This document shows, piece after piece, positions 32,080-43,829 of a stretch of 64,000 nucleotides of DNA. Position 1 is the stretch's first letter, and each line of letters starts with the position of its first letter. The notes beneath the pieces are model-generated. The model was not told where the DNA came from, searched no databases, and was given only the letters and a program-made list of their open reading frames with translations. The position numbers were made by a program, and so were the translations under genes. The stretch covers positions 1,054,001 through 1,118,000 of the forward strand of contig JAJFPB010000009.1 of the NCBI GenBank assembly GCA_020881915.1, given 5' to 3'. Source of the DNA: Paramyrothecium sp. XJ0827. Its lineage: Eukaryota > Ascomycota > Sordariomycetes > Hypocreales > Stachybotryaceae.

Positions 32080-34008
32080 TCAAAACGTTGCCTGAGCTGA
32101 GGACCTACGTATGTCTTTTATCGCTTGCACCACGGATTGACCTGCTTCCAGCGCGACGCAAGAGTCCAAAGAGGACCGCCGCTCCTTGACAAACTTGGGC
32201 CAGGTATTGGTGAGAACAAGATACTTGATGCTCTTTTCCGCCTCGTCGAAGATGTGCTCGTCAAAAGTGTCTGGGATTCTGCCTTGGAACTCGCTTCCAT
32301 CGTCGAACACACTGACAGGTGTCTGGCTGTCCACCATTCTCTTCTCACTGTCGGATTGATCTGAAGCAGAATCCTTTCTGCACGCGGCCGCGTCAAACGG
32401 CGTTGCCAAGTCGACCTCGCTCTTGTCGCCGTAAACGCTACGTGCGCAAGCCTCGAAGATTGCCTCCAGCTTCTTGAGCGTCTGTGACGATATGTTGATG
32501 GGAAAGTCGGCATCCCGACTGCTGATATATGTAGTGTAAATGCCTAACGCGGTACCGAAATGTTGTCGCATTTGTTGCTCGCTGTCGAAAGTCAAGCTAC
32601 GACGCTTGAGCTTGCGAGAGGCGGTCGATATGGATGCTTTCCACTCCGCAACACTTGTGAGGAAAGCAATGTTTTCTCCAGAAAAGTCTCGCAGGGCCGA
32701 AAATTGTAGCAGAGGCTCGGGGTTTCTTTCCAGGACATGTTCCAATGCACCCATGCTGAGAATGCTCTCATCCGAGGTTGACTTGATAGAGCCATCTGTC
32801 GACTTCCAGCCTGTCATTAAGGAATCCATCACAGTAGATCCAGAGTTGAGTGACCTGACACCCGGGCCCATAGCCCGCTTCTTAGATTCCCACTGTGCGA
32901 TAGAGTCGAGAGTTTCCTGTTGGAGGTTTTGGTGGCGCAAGACCTCCCAGCACGGAAGAAAGATGGTAAAAATTTCCATCATCATGATGGAGACGGCAAT
33001 CCTGACTGGTGTGAGCCAAGCCTGACATTTGGATAGATTGACTCACCATTGTGGAGGAATGAAGTACTTGTTTACTTTTTCCATGGCCGGCACGTAGAGC
33101 GCAATGAGCCACATTGGGGTGGCATGAAGACTGAGATGTTAGACATGTTGTGGTAATCGGCGCTATAAACTTACTTGACAAGGCAGCAAGCAATCGTCTG
33201 AAGTCTCCATCCCTGGGTATCATGGATACTCCGTGCTTTCCACAGAACCATGGGTGCAACGAGCCAAGCCCAGAAGAATTGCCATACAACAGACGGCCAC
33301 CTGTGAGCCACTGGTTAGCTAGAATCCACTCTACGGTAAATCTGGTACTAACCATTCCCATCCACGACCCATCTGAATCTTCTGTTCCATCTCGCTACCG
33401 TAGATTTCGGTTCCGGGAATACCCCATGAACTATGCCACTTTCGAGAGATGAGATACATCAATATAGTGGTAAAGAGCTATGCGCTTGTCAGTGCCAACA
33501 TCCGTGAACATGCAAGAGTCTGCCTGACCTGGAAGACCATTCCCCCTCCAATCAGGACGAGCATCTTGACGGTATGGTCGAGTTGTTGGAAGCGCGCGAG
33601 TGGAGATCTCTTCGGCTCCGGGGCTTTCGGGCATTTCTCCTGCTGGACAAAGCGCTTTTGCCCTTGTGCAACGTGAAGGAAGCGACTGTTTGATGCGTGA
33701 AACAGAGCGATTCCGAAGGGCAGCCATGTTCCCATGATCCAATACTCGTGGTCTCCTGGAGCGATCGGTCCGAAGACGTAGCCAAGTTGCACGGATATCC
33801 AGTATAGATGAAGGCAGATCACTGCGCAGAATGACAAGAGCAGACCGCGCATCCTAAGAATTGGCATGTGCCGCCTCACGTAGAGGAATCCCATGCCTGC
33901 CAAAACCATGACAGTCCATGCGCTGGCCAGCGTGACCCAGAAGATGCCCGCCGCATCAAGTCTGGCTTCGTGAGCCGCATCGGCCGTAAGACCCAACTCT
34001 GAGCCCAT
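32080..34008 (-). CDS. 7TM receptor fused to RGS domain (GprK-like), 578 aa
   Basis: Coding is complement(join(32080..33001, 33047..33130, 33175..33300, 33353..33477, 33529..34008)), 1737 bases. The first half is a polytopic membrane region (for example [69 protein letters not shown]). The second half carries an RGS domain starting near [30 protein letters not shown], followed by [25 protein letters not shown]. Fungal class VI receptors such as Aspergillus GprK have this 7TM-RGS layout. They are expected to sense a signal and accelerate GTP hydrolysis on a G-alpha subunit. All four introns have GT-AG ends, and each junction keeps the frame. The ligand is unknown. A C-terminal basic and Ser-rich tail may be regulated by phosphorylation. 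Confidence 0.85.
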
Positions 34009-35640
34009 GCTTGCGTACAGGCGTTCGGTATCGATAATTCGACCGTTGTTTCGAAAACCAAAGAGAAGATGACTTCCAAAGAGGAAAGGCTAAAGGAAAG
34101 GAGAATCGAAAGACTTTATGGGTAGCTAGCGACGAGCGATTGCCAGAACGCGCCGTTGCACTTTTGCAACCCTGCATGACCCGTCGTAACGAACCAGCCA
34201 CTCTCTGTTTGAAGCTAAACATGCAGTCGAGACAGCGCAGACGGGAGCGAAAACTACGGCACAGCAGAGAAAAGAAGCAACTTAATGACAGAATGCGACG
34301 ATCATGTTTTACAGGGAGAAGGATGCCTGACCCTCTGGGGCCCCAAAGTCAGACAAGAACCAGAAGACTGGGTAGTTGGTGCACAACTCTGCGCCCGCCT
34401 ACGAGTGGATGTCTCAGAATACAATCGAGGTGGCCAATACGACGAGACATTCTTTTCTCTTCTGCCCTTGTCTTCTCGAACGATTTCCTCCGCGCTTTCC
34501 CTCGATAATTCTCTTGTGGAACCAGAACCGGAAGCGATCGTGCTACTTATCTTGGTTGATAGGACTACAAGTTGCAGTTCGCCCGGGCCGAGCGGTTTGC
34601 TTTTTGGGCCATCGAACGTACATGTCATATTCCCTCCCGTTTCTGGCCCCAGCTGGGGACGAACGATTCGGTCCCAGCTGGCCAGAAACGTGAGACACGG
34701 CATTCGGCCCTGCTCATGGAAAACGGGACGCGCGATAGCTGGCATCACAGGCGGCACTTTGGCAAGCAATGCGCGCCTCCGAGTCCAACGAAGGCCTTGG
34801 GCGCGGAGTAGGTGCTTACTGGCCCTGATTCTGGCTGGCCGCTCCAGATAGCGCTTGCTGAAGACTTGGTGGCTTGGTAGCCGATGAGCCTGGGTTACAC
34901 TGCGAATTGCCGGACAAGCGGATGGTCTGTTTGAGTCTGGGGGGCGTGTCTCATAGTCATGTCGGCAGCTTCAGACAGGTCCGATGCAGCTCTGACACCC
35001 GGGTCTCTGCGCGGCATTGCAGCGAGCAGCTTTGCCCTGCCAAGTCCAACCGAGCCAATGTGATCATGCTCGTTTGCTGCGGATGCACTGGCATCAAGGT
35101 CCGGTCATCTGCATAAATAGAGCGACGCGGATATTGGGAATCTCGGGAGAGCGGTAGCATCCCCACTCGTAGCTTCATGCGCGCGTCCAACCAAACGTCG
35201 CGTTCAATGGCCTTGCTCGTTACGATTTCTTGGCGTTCCCAAAGAAAATGATGATGTTTCTGGTCATAAGACGAAGCGGTGCGTCATGGTTCGTCCCGTC
35301 GGAAAGAGGTGTCTCCATCTTCCGGGCCAGGCGCAGGATGCTTAGTTCCCCGACATGTCCTTCAAGATCCTGCAGCCCCCCCAAATCTCCACTGTAGCTT
35401 CTCCACGGGGAAGATCCCAATTGGGCCTTTAGAGCCTGCCATGCCGAAGAAATGGCGAAGTTTTGGCTGGACGGTCCGCCCCGCCGTTGATCATTTGTGC
35501 CAGTCGGTCACGGCATCACGGTGATAAATAACTGCGATCCTCTGTCGGAGGGTCTGCAGGTTGCCGTGGACCTCGAAGTCAGGCGCTGCATGCACCAATC
35601 GATTTCTTAGACCCCTCCATTGAACCTGAGACTCGGAGTC
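34009..35640. other. Long divergent intergenic region between 7TM-RGS and MFS genes
   Basis: This 1.6 kb region separates divergent genes and so holds both promoters. A 188-codon open frame at 34285-34851 has no motif and is not annotated. No tRNA or repeat is seen. Confidence 0.45.
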
Positions 35641-37152
35641 ATGTCGACTACCACCACCCAGCTCGAGCCCGTCGAAGCTATTGAGCTGACGCACCGGCAG
35701 CCTCCCCAGCCCAAGACGGGAACCATTAGCAGAGCCGACACTCTTCGGCTCATGAGCGCCGGGTTCTCATTCTTCGTTGCCGGTATTAGCGACGGAAGTC
35801 TTGGCCCCCTTATCCCATACATCTTGCGCCAAAACCAGATCAGCACCGCAACGGTGTCTATCGTGTGCGTTGCTCAGTTGCATCTAACGAGAAGTCTCAA
35901 CTGACCAACCTCATAGCTATGGCGCCAATTTTTGCGGTTGGCTCATGGCCGCCGTGGCCAATACTCACATCTCCCAATACCTTGACCTGGGTGCAATGCT
36001 AGCTCTTGGTGCTTTCTTCCAGATTGCAGCTCAAGCACTACGTGCTTGGAACCCACCATTTGGCCTGTTCGCCGTTACCTTCTGGCTCGTCAGTCTTGGC
36101 CAAGCCTTCCAGGACACGCACGCCAACACGTTCGTAGCCGGCGTGAAAGGAGCGCATCGATGGTTGGCCTTCATTCACGCAATGTACATGGCCGGGTGCC
36201 TCATCGGTCCGTTCGTGTCAACCGCGATTGCCTCGATCGGTGAGACCTCGGAGTCGCGATGGTACCTGTTCTACCTGTTTCCTCTAGGCATTGGTTTTGT
36301 CAATATTGCCTTATCCATCGTCGCTTTCCGCGACACGGTTCGGCTCAAGCGCAACAGTGCCGGCAGGCCTGACGAGAATGCGGGCCAACAGGTGCTACAC
36401 GAGAGCGACGTCTCGCGCAACAGAGACGCTACGAATATGATCAAGGGCACTCTTAAGAATTCTAGTGTCTGGTTCATCAGCGTGTTCTTCTTCTTCTACC
36501 TCGGAGCCGTGCTGACAGCGAGTGGCTGGGTCGTGGAGTACCTGGTTCAGGTCCGAGACGGCAACTTGGCTCAAATGGGCTACGTCCCGGCCGGTTTCAA
36601 CGGCGGAGGTCTACTTGGGAGGCTCTTGCTCGCCGAGCCCACTCATCGCTTTGGCGAGAAGAAAATGGTCGCCATTTATTGTGCGTTGGCGCTATCGCTT
36701 CAGATTGTATTCTGGCTGTAAGTCAACCACTGTATTCCCATCGTAGCACGGATTGCTCACGAGTATAGGGTCCCCAACATCATAGCTGCGTCCGTTGCCA
36801 TCAGTTTCATCGGTTTCTTCACAGGGCCACTCTTTGCGACCGTAAGTGATGCCAAAGCAAGAGGTGTTGTTCGCGCACAGGATGGTGCATACTGACAAGT
36901 CGGATCAAGGGCATTTCGCAAGCGTCAAAACTATTCCCAGCCAATATCCACTCCACAGCGCTGTCCTTTGTTTTTGTAGTTGCGCAAATGGGCGGCTGCG
37001 CCTTTCCTGTCATCACTGGCATCATCGCATCCAACGTTGGTGTCGCAACTCTGCAACCTATTCTGGTTGGGCTTTTGGCTGCGACAGGCATCAGTTGGCT
37101 TCTTGTTCCACGACCAAAGTCAACAGCGAACTCCGAGCTCCACCAGGAGTAA
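35641..37152 (+). CDS. MFS transporter, 446 aa
   Basis: Coding is join(35641..35864, 35917..36717, 36769..36841, 36910..37152), 1341 bases. After a hydrophilic leader of about 37 residues, there are 11-12 hydrophobic segments, including a SAGFSFFVAGISDGSLGPLIPYIL first helix and a central polar loop (RNSAGRPDENAGQQV) between two bundles. The pattern resembles the fungal branch close to bacterial sugar/fucose permease-type MFS and yeast Bsc6. The conserved motif GxLxDrxGrr is weak. Substrate cannot be inferred. The 5' introns carry clear ends (GTGCGT...TAG, GTAAGT...AG). It is divergent from the 7TM-RGS gene, and there is no obvious functional link to the carbonic anhydrase downstream. Confidence 0.85.
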
Positions 37153-37917
37153 TTTTGGGAGCGAAATTGAGAATTGCTGGAATACCTAGCTGGGCAGACA
37201 ATGACTAGCTGCCGCAGAAGCAGCCGGGCAGCAGAAACTTCAATGTGCGTAATAAGTTGTGTGGTGTCGTGTTATTCCCAAGTTGTCTGCGTGCCTGGCC
37301 TTCCGCTGCCATGCGTTACTTGCAGTGTCCATCAATTCACTGCAGCTTCATCTCCTTCTTTCCACGCATCGCCGTTACGTCATTGTGTAGTCACAACCGC
37401 TGCTCTGAGCAGACTTTCAGCGGCACTATTTCATGTCCCGCAATTGCTAGCCTTCGCTGATTGGATCGTTGTTCTGGATTGAGAGCCACGCTCTTCACCA
37501 CACTCTGTCTACAGTAGAAGCGACTCCTCATGCTCTCATTTACCAATAGCATTTCTTGTCCCAGTGTTTTTAGTGTGCAGTCCGCCCCCATTCGTCGCTA
37601 CCGCACCCCCACCGAACCGTGGCCTCGGATCTTCTCAGATCCAGGACGCCATTGAGGGGGTGCCAAGCTCGAGATTGGTCACAAGCTACCCCTCGCCTAT
37701 CGCCCCAAGCCACAAGAGCTGCCATTTGAGGACTGCCGGATTGCGCAAGACGGAGCTACGATGACAAATCTCACAATCTCTACGACTCTCAGTCGCATGT
37801 GAGACAGTGTTCAGCTGCTATAAAAGTGAATGAAGTGAGCCCACGATCTGGGAAATACACATTCGGTGCCTCATCTACTTTCGATTGCCTTTATAGTATC
37901 CATCCCTGCTCACCACC
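37153..37917. other. Intergenic between MFS and carbonic anhydrase genes
   Basis: Contains the MFS 3' flank and the carbonic anhydrase promoter, including the TATA box noted separately. No gene is supported. Confidence 0.5.
37819..37826 (+). promoter_or_regulatory. TATA box of carbonic anhydrase gene
   Basis: The sequence TATAAAAG lies about 99 bases before the ATG at 37918. Confidence 0.45.
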
Positions 37918-38553
37918 ATGTCCGTCGCCGCCGAGTTTGAGGCAGCCAACCAGAAGTATGCGGAGTCCTTCCAGGAGGGGGGGCTGGCGCTGCCACCAGC
38001 ACGGTAAGGGTCCACACCATACATACGATTCAGACTACCTTGATGGTCCCCTTGGACTGATGTGTCATGTAGCAAGGTCCTGGTCGTGACATGCATGGAC
38101 GCACGAATCGACCCGGCTAAGAAGTTGGGCCTGAGCCTCGGAGACGCACACGTTGTCAGAAATGCCGGCGCTAGGGCCCAGCCGGCGATCCGGGACATCG
38201 TCATTTCTCAGCAACTCCTGGGCACGCGAGAGATTGTTCTCATTCACCACGTGAGGACCTTCTTAGATAGAGGCTGTGCTCCTCTAGGCTGCTCGCGAAC
38301 GTGACGCTGACCTCTGATTTCCTAGACTGACTGCGGAATGCTGACCTTCCGGGACGATGACCTGAGAGCCAAGATCAGAAAGGATCTCGGAGAGGATGCC
38401 GACCATGTGGCGTTCCTTCCGTTTCCAGACTTGAAACAGAGCGTGGTTGACGATGTCGAGATCCTAAAGAAGAGTCCTCTGGTGCTGGATGTGCCAATCA
38501 CCGGTTATGTTTATGACGTCAACACTGGAAAGCTCGAGAAAATCGTGGGATGA
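37918..38553 (+). CDS. Beta-class carbonic anhydrase, 163 aa
   Basis: Coding is join(37918..38003, 38073..38250, 38326..38553), 492 bases. The zinc ligands and catalytic dyad are all visible: Cys36 in [10 protein letters not shown], the Asp38-Arg40 pair, and His88 with Cys91 in HHTDCGM. At 163 residues it is compact compared with plant-type beta enzymes of about 220 residues, and corresponds to the small fungal and bacterial branch. It interconverts CO2 and bicarbonate, feeding carboxylases and CO2 sensing. There is no targeting leader, so it is probably cytosolic. A TATA box lies about 99 bases upstream. All splice sites are canonical, and both introns are needed to bring the zinc ligands into one frame. 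Confidence 0.93.
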
Positions 38554-38696
38554 TTCACAAGAGCCGGGTCACTATAGAGGAAATTCATTAGTTAATTGAT
38601 AAGCACGCTTCGTTGCTGAGCCCTTCGTCATAACGCTTGCTAGGCTAACCTAATTCACTCGTTCCACCTTCGTTAACACATGACAAGTTGCGTTCG

Positions 38697-40900
38697 TTAG
38701 CCCATCATCCAATTCCACCGGGTGATCAGAGCTCCTAATTGTATGCCCCTAGCATCGGCTTCCTGGTCGCCGCCCAGCTCTCTCCTCACCTCTTCGTGGT
38801 CAGGTATGACAAACGTCACGGCCACGTCTCTCAAATCCTCCCTCGTGAAATTTAGCGCATCAAAATATTGTTGTGATTCAGGTGGCAGCTGCACCCCCAT
38901 TGCCTCGGCCAGCGACTTGATGCCTTGCAGCAGGTAGGCGGTGAACCGAAAGTCTGCTGACCTTAGAATAAGGTGGTGGCATGTGCGGGTGAATAACACG
39001 TGCGTCGCTGGGATGTGCTGGAGCGAAAGGAGGGTTATTGCTGTAGTGTAGAGGGGAAACACCACGTAGCACGAGTAGTTCCCGGCGCTCAAGTCTGCCT
39101 TGAAGTGCTCAAGACCTTCGATGCTGCGCATGCAACAAGTGATGTTGATATCTCTGACCAGGAGGTCGGTCAGGGGCATGGCCGTTGGGTCTTTAAGGTC
39201 TTGGACGATGCTAATGATGGCCTGGTCTTCGAACGATCTTGGATACCGTCAGCAGCATGATGTGTAATCGGAAGCACTAGCAAAGACTCACCGTAAAAGA
39301 TACACTTCCATCACTGGATTGTGCAGCAAATGCAGCGACTCAGTCAGGCCGACCCTCCAGTCGCGGATCCGGGCTAGGAACCGTGACCGTCGTATCAAAT
39401 CGGGCTCGCTCCCGAGTATGTAGTTTCCGCCATGATGATAGGCCATGTACTCGTTATAGATTATGGAGAGATCGCACATGGCGTCCAGTATCCAGGAAGT
39501 TTCGAATTCGCCAGCGGGGGATCGGCTTGAATGTTCGCCGAGAAACGTCCGCGGGCATGTCGGCCGTGGGATGAGGGATGGTTGAGAGTAGGCAAAAGAT
39601 ACGACACTAGACGAAGAGATTATTAGTAAACTCTAAAGATGGCCCAATCAACGACTCCGGTGGTCGCAAGTTCGCAAGGCCTTGTTACATACCTGTCGAA
39701 GCAATACAGGCCCCAAGATGCTCTAGAAGCAGCCCTAGACCGTTGCTGGAGCCCCTCATCTGGCGAAACGCTTCCCAGCTCCCTCTGTACGCGAATAAGA
39801 TCGAGCCTTTTCAACATATCGTATGCCATGAACCGAAAAATTCTGCCCGCCCGGTCCTTGCCCATGCCAGCGCAGCACATGTACATCACGGCCAAGCCTT
39901 GAGCCGTGGGTAAGGACACTTTACCGTCCTCCAGTGCCAGAAGCTGTTTCGCATGGCTCAGGAAATCTTCTTTCAAATCGATGTGCTTGAGTCGTCCGTA
40001 TCTCTTCGCGTATCGACTCGTATGCTATAGAGTGTGCCCTGTTAGCGAGCCGCCGACCCCAAGGCTGTCGTACGGATAGGAAACTTGCACTTCGAACAGC
40101 GCATATCGCGTTGACCAAAAAAGGCGAGCAGTAATTCGTTTTGTCCAGATCTCCCCTGCGCATGTCTTCCAAAAAGCGGTCTCTATCGATGAAGGAAAAG
40201 AGGAATGGCTGGTCGTACGCCATGAAGCCAGAAATCAGGTCGGAAACGATGCCATCCCCAACGAGGGAAGTCCAGGGACGTGCTGTTGTTCTTACCGCGC
40301 TTTCTTCCAACGCGGCATCCTCTATTTCCCGCAACTGGTCGCTGTAGGCTCCTACAACGCTCGACAAGTGTTGCTGGGTTACGACATCGCCGCTGGCTAT
40401 GAGATCCATCATGGCCTGGGGGCTCGTTGTGCGTCTGAGGCGTCCTAGGATGTGCTGGGCATCGATTTCGGGTCGAGTCGCGATGTAGAACAGCAGCGTC
40501 TGCAGTGTCTCGTTCTGGATGGCCAAATCTCCGTATCTTTTTTTCAAATCCCCCATTGTGATACCGGCAAGATCGCCATCGTACTCGCATTCCAAATCCC
40601 TCGCCGCGCATCGAACGCATTGTGGTTTATCTCCGCTGCACTAATCACCGTCGTTAGCCACAAATTCAGGCTCGGTTGTCCGAGGAGGTCCTGCTTCTAG
40701 ATCGTGGTTGTCAAGTGTACGCCATTCGTTTTCGATTCTCTTCGTACCTTCGATTTGCTCTTGCGACACTGGAAACACGCTGATGCCACGTGTGGTTGTC
40801 TAGGGGCGATCTCGCGACCACGTAGTGGCTCGTTTGATTGGGTTGAATTGGGAGCAGCCGGCAATAGTTGCCGGAAGCCGTTGCTCGACATTTCTGTCAC
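38697..40900 (-). CDS. Zn2Cys6 transcription factor, 635 aa
   Basis: Coding is complement(join(38697..39237, 39292..39606, 39693..40024, 40074..40640, 40748..40900)), 1908 bases. The zinc cluster is split by the first intron: Cys42 and Cys45 in ACFQCRKSKSK, then Cys52, Cys59, Cys62 and Cys69 in CSGDKPQCVRCAARDLEC. A fungal regulatory domain follows (SDLISGFMAYDQPFLFSFIDRDRFLED, CSPFLVNAICAV, LPTAQGLAVMYMCCAGMGKDRAG, RASWGLYCFDR). Layout matches nitrogen- or xylanase-type regulators with a middle homology region, but no pathway is assigned. The intron between exons 2 and 3 may alternatively start 15 bases earlier with a GC donor; both keep the frame. An ATG three codons in (MSSNGF) is an alternative start. 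Its neighbour, carbonic anhydrase, gives no clue to targets. Confidence 0.85.
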
Positions 40901-42856
40901 CCAAGGCTATCTCCTGACAGTTATCAAGAATATGCGTGAATGGCCATTCCGGAAACGCGATGGGTCGACTATTTTTCGTGAACTAGAAGGGTCTGGAGGT
41001 CGAAACATGCCTCACAATAGACCACGGGCAGGATGACGCGTATATCTTTGAGCCGTAATGGAGCTGTTCTTCTTTTTTTGTGTGGGGGGAAGCGATACGA
41101 TTAGTCGGTGAAGCGTGGCCGAGTTGTTTGTGAGGCGACGCGATGCTGAAGGATGATGAAGGGGAGGGAACGAGTTTCGTAGGTTGACGGTTCGAGGTGC
41201 AGGACAGTGATACCCCACAGTTGGGTAGAGCAGAGAAATGTCTTCCAAAAAGAGTGCAGGTTCCAGGGTCATTTTGCGCCTCCCAACATGGAGATTCTTG
41301 GTCAAGTGTGCACTTGACCCAGTCACACTAGAAGGAGGCGAGAGGTACGGAGAACCTCCGTGTTTTGAATGGTGGCAACGACTCATTGTTTACAAAAGTT
41401 GTGATGGAGCATCAGAATCTTTACTTTTGTGTCTCGCCCTAGTATGAACGAATGTATGTACGCAGTTGTCGCCTGAAGCAGGAATCCGCATCATCCTGAT
41501 GAGCACAGCGCCCCCATTGGGCGAGTCGCTGCCGGTGCATCTGCTCCGTCGGGGCTCCGGGAGGATGTGATTGGTCCAGCCAAGCCCACCACAGTCTGCT
41601 TGGTGATGAATGATTCGTCGCCTGCTCTGTTCCGACGATTCCTGATTGGCCCATCCACTGTACTCCGGCGAGCACTACAATGACTGACGCAGACTACAGT
41701 ACGCAGGTGACAGTAAGCAGGTTTGGTGATTAAATGAAGCCGGTAACCACCGAAAGAACTCCGAACATCATGTGTGCCAGTATCTTCTGTATGGCTCGTT
41801 TGGAAGCATACTCCCGTGGCGTTCAACGCCCACTGCCGGCTTGACGCAACACTTCGCGTTGAGCCCCTGAAACACCAATTTGAGCACGCATTGACGTTAG
41901 GGACCTCAGCCACAGGGGGCAATTTCTGAGGAAGAGCTTCCATACGAACGAACCTCTTGGTCAAATACGCCTTCAATAGATCGCTCCCCCAAGTTGGTGA
42001 ATGAGAAAATCGGCAGCAATCCTCCGAGTTCCGGTATCCAGCCTTGTATTCATTTTGGTCTTCGTTTCAACTTTATTTCCCGATTAGTAAATAATAAATG
42101 GAGCACCTAAAACAGCCACTATCTACATTTGATCCTCAGCGAACCACTTTGTGAATACAATACTTGTTAAACACGAAAACCCAATGCATCATTCCAAGCC
42201 TTATTCCCGGATGCAGGACATGTATGCTGTGTACCAACGAAGCGTGTTATCTGACGCTTGCAAAACCGGATGCTGACTCTCATGAATTGGTTCCGACGAG
42301 CCGAAAGAACGCCACCCCCAAAAGATGAGGAGCGTCGGCTCGGCTCACAATTATCTGCGACTGCCCATGACATACCCAGCCTACCAGAGTCCGAGCTTTG
42401 AGATAGCTGTGGGGCAATCTCAACAATGACGAAATGCTAGCATCTGGCCTAGGAATTGGGCACGACCGCCAAAGTCGACAGTCCAAAATTTATCTCAAAA
42501 GCATGTCAAGAACCACAGCGGTAATTATTTAAAGAGCGAAAGAGATAAAATTGCTGGATATGATGGAGAACTCTCAAAACGAAAGCAGTGCGTTGGCCCG
42601 AATACGAGCTAAGAAAAGCAAACTAAATGCCATGTGATAAAAATATGTCTGGAGTAATATTGTGGTATCTATGGACATTGGATTCTTGCCAGGAATCGGT
42701 TACGTGGCTACATACAGCTCAGATTCATTGCTTATCTAATAACACGGTGTTGTTGGTTCGATCAAACCCTCCAAGCACTTCCCTGCTGAACCAAATCACG
42801 CCCCGATACCACTTGCTTGATTCGCTTCGCTTCGCTCTAGGCCCTTTGCCTGCAAG
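40901..42856. other. Long intergenic region
   Basis: Almost 2 kb between the leftward regulator start and the rightward IleRS-like relic. Open frames here lack motifs. No tRNA is seen. A short GCTTC-type repeat lies just before the IleRS-like start. Confidence 0.45.
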
Positions 42857-43641
42857 ATGAGCATCGGCTTTCCGGAAACAGAAGAGGCGATCCACTGGCG
42901 CAATATCGATGCCTTTCAAACCCAGCTTCGGTTAACCCAAGACCAGCCCTGTTTCACGTTTTACGATGGACCTCCCTTTGGTGCGATATTTTCCCCAGCA
43001 ATTTTCAATTCCGAGTGATTCTCAAATGAATTATCCATGTGCTAATCGTTCCCTGTAGCTACTGGTACAAGATTATCGCGATTCAATTGCAAAGACTGAC
43101 CCTGCTCAGGGCTTCCACATTATGGCCATTTACTCACTTCCACAATCAAAGATATCATCCCTCGATATTGGTCCATGAAAGGTTTCCACGTTGACCGCAG
43201 ATTTGGTTAGGATACTCATAGACTGCCGATTGAGTATGAAATAGACAAGCGACTTGGAATATCGGGCCGCGACGCAGTTTTGCAGATGGGCATTGAAGCG
43301 TACAATGCCGAGTGCAAGGCAATTGTCATACGATATTCCACCGAATGGAGGCATACTATAGAGCGCCTGGGTAGGTGGATTGACTTCGACAATGACTACA
43401 AGGTATGGCCGCTACTGATCATGACTCCAACCATAACATGTTGAGACAATCCTGCTGCCAGTCGATGGATGTCAAATTTATGGAGTCCTGCTAGTGGGTG
43501 TTTAAGCAGCTGTTCGACAAGGATCTTGTGTACAGGGCATACCAAATCATGCCATTTTCAACTGCGCTATGTACTCCGCTGAGCCAAATGGAAGCAAAAC
43601 AGAACGAGAAAATGACCCAAGACCCAGCCATCCTTGTGTCA

Positions 43642-43829
43642 TGTAAGGGGGCGGCACCCAGGAGGTCTCTGGATACGGTCCTTGATGATGTTATTCAACT
43701 GCATAAGGAGAAGAAGAAGAAGACTAGCTAGGTCCCTGGGCGGCGGCCGTTATATAGCTGTTAGTGGGCCTTGTTCCGGCGCCGGCTTGTCCGGCGCCAT
43801 GATCCCAGGGTCTCAGTTACCCTGTAACA
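43642..43829. mobile_element. Solo-LTR-like insertion in IleRS pseudogene
   Basis: The element starts TGTAAGG and ends TGTAACA, giving TG...CA ends, with GTCA directly on both sides (43638-43641 and 43830-43833). Removing it with one GTCA copy restores the IleRS frame exactly. At 188 bases with no coding content it fits a solo LTR. The duplication may be 5 bases (GTCAT) if the element is read one base shorter. Confidence 0.72.

Noticed and set aside
34285..34851. 188-codon plus-strand frame in the 7TM-RGS to MFS intergenic region
   Set aside because: No family motif, a low-complexity composition and several overlapping frames of similar length; probably chance openness in GC-rich DNA.
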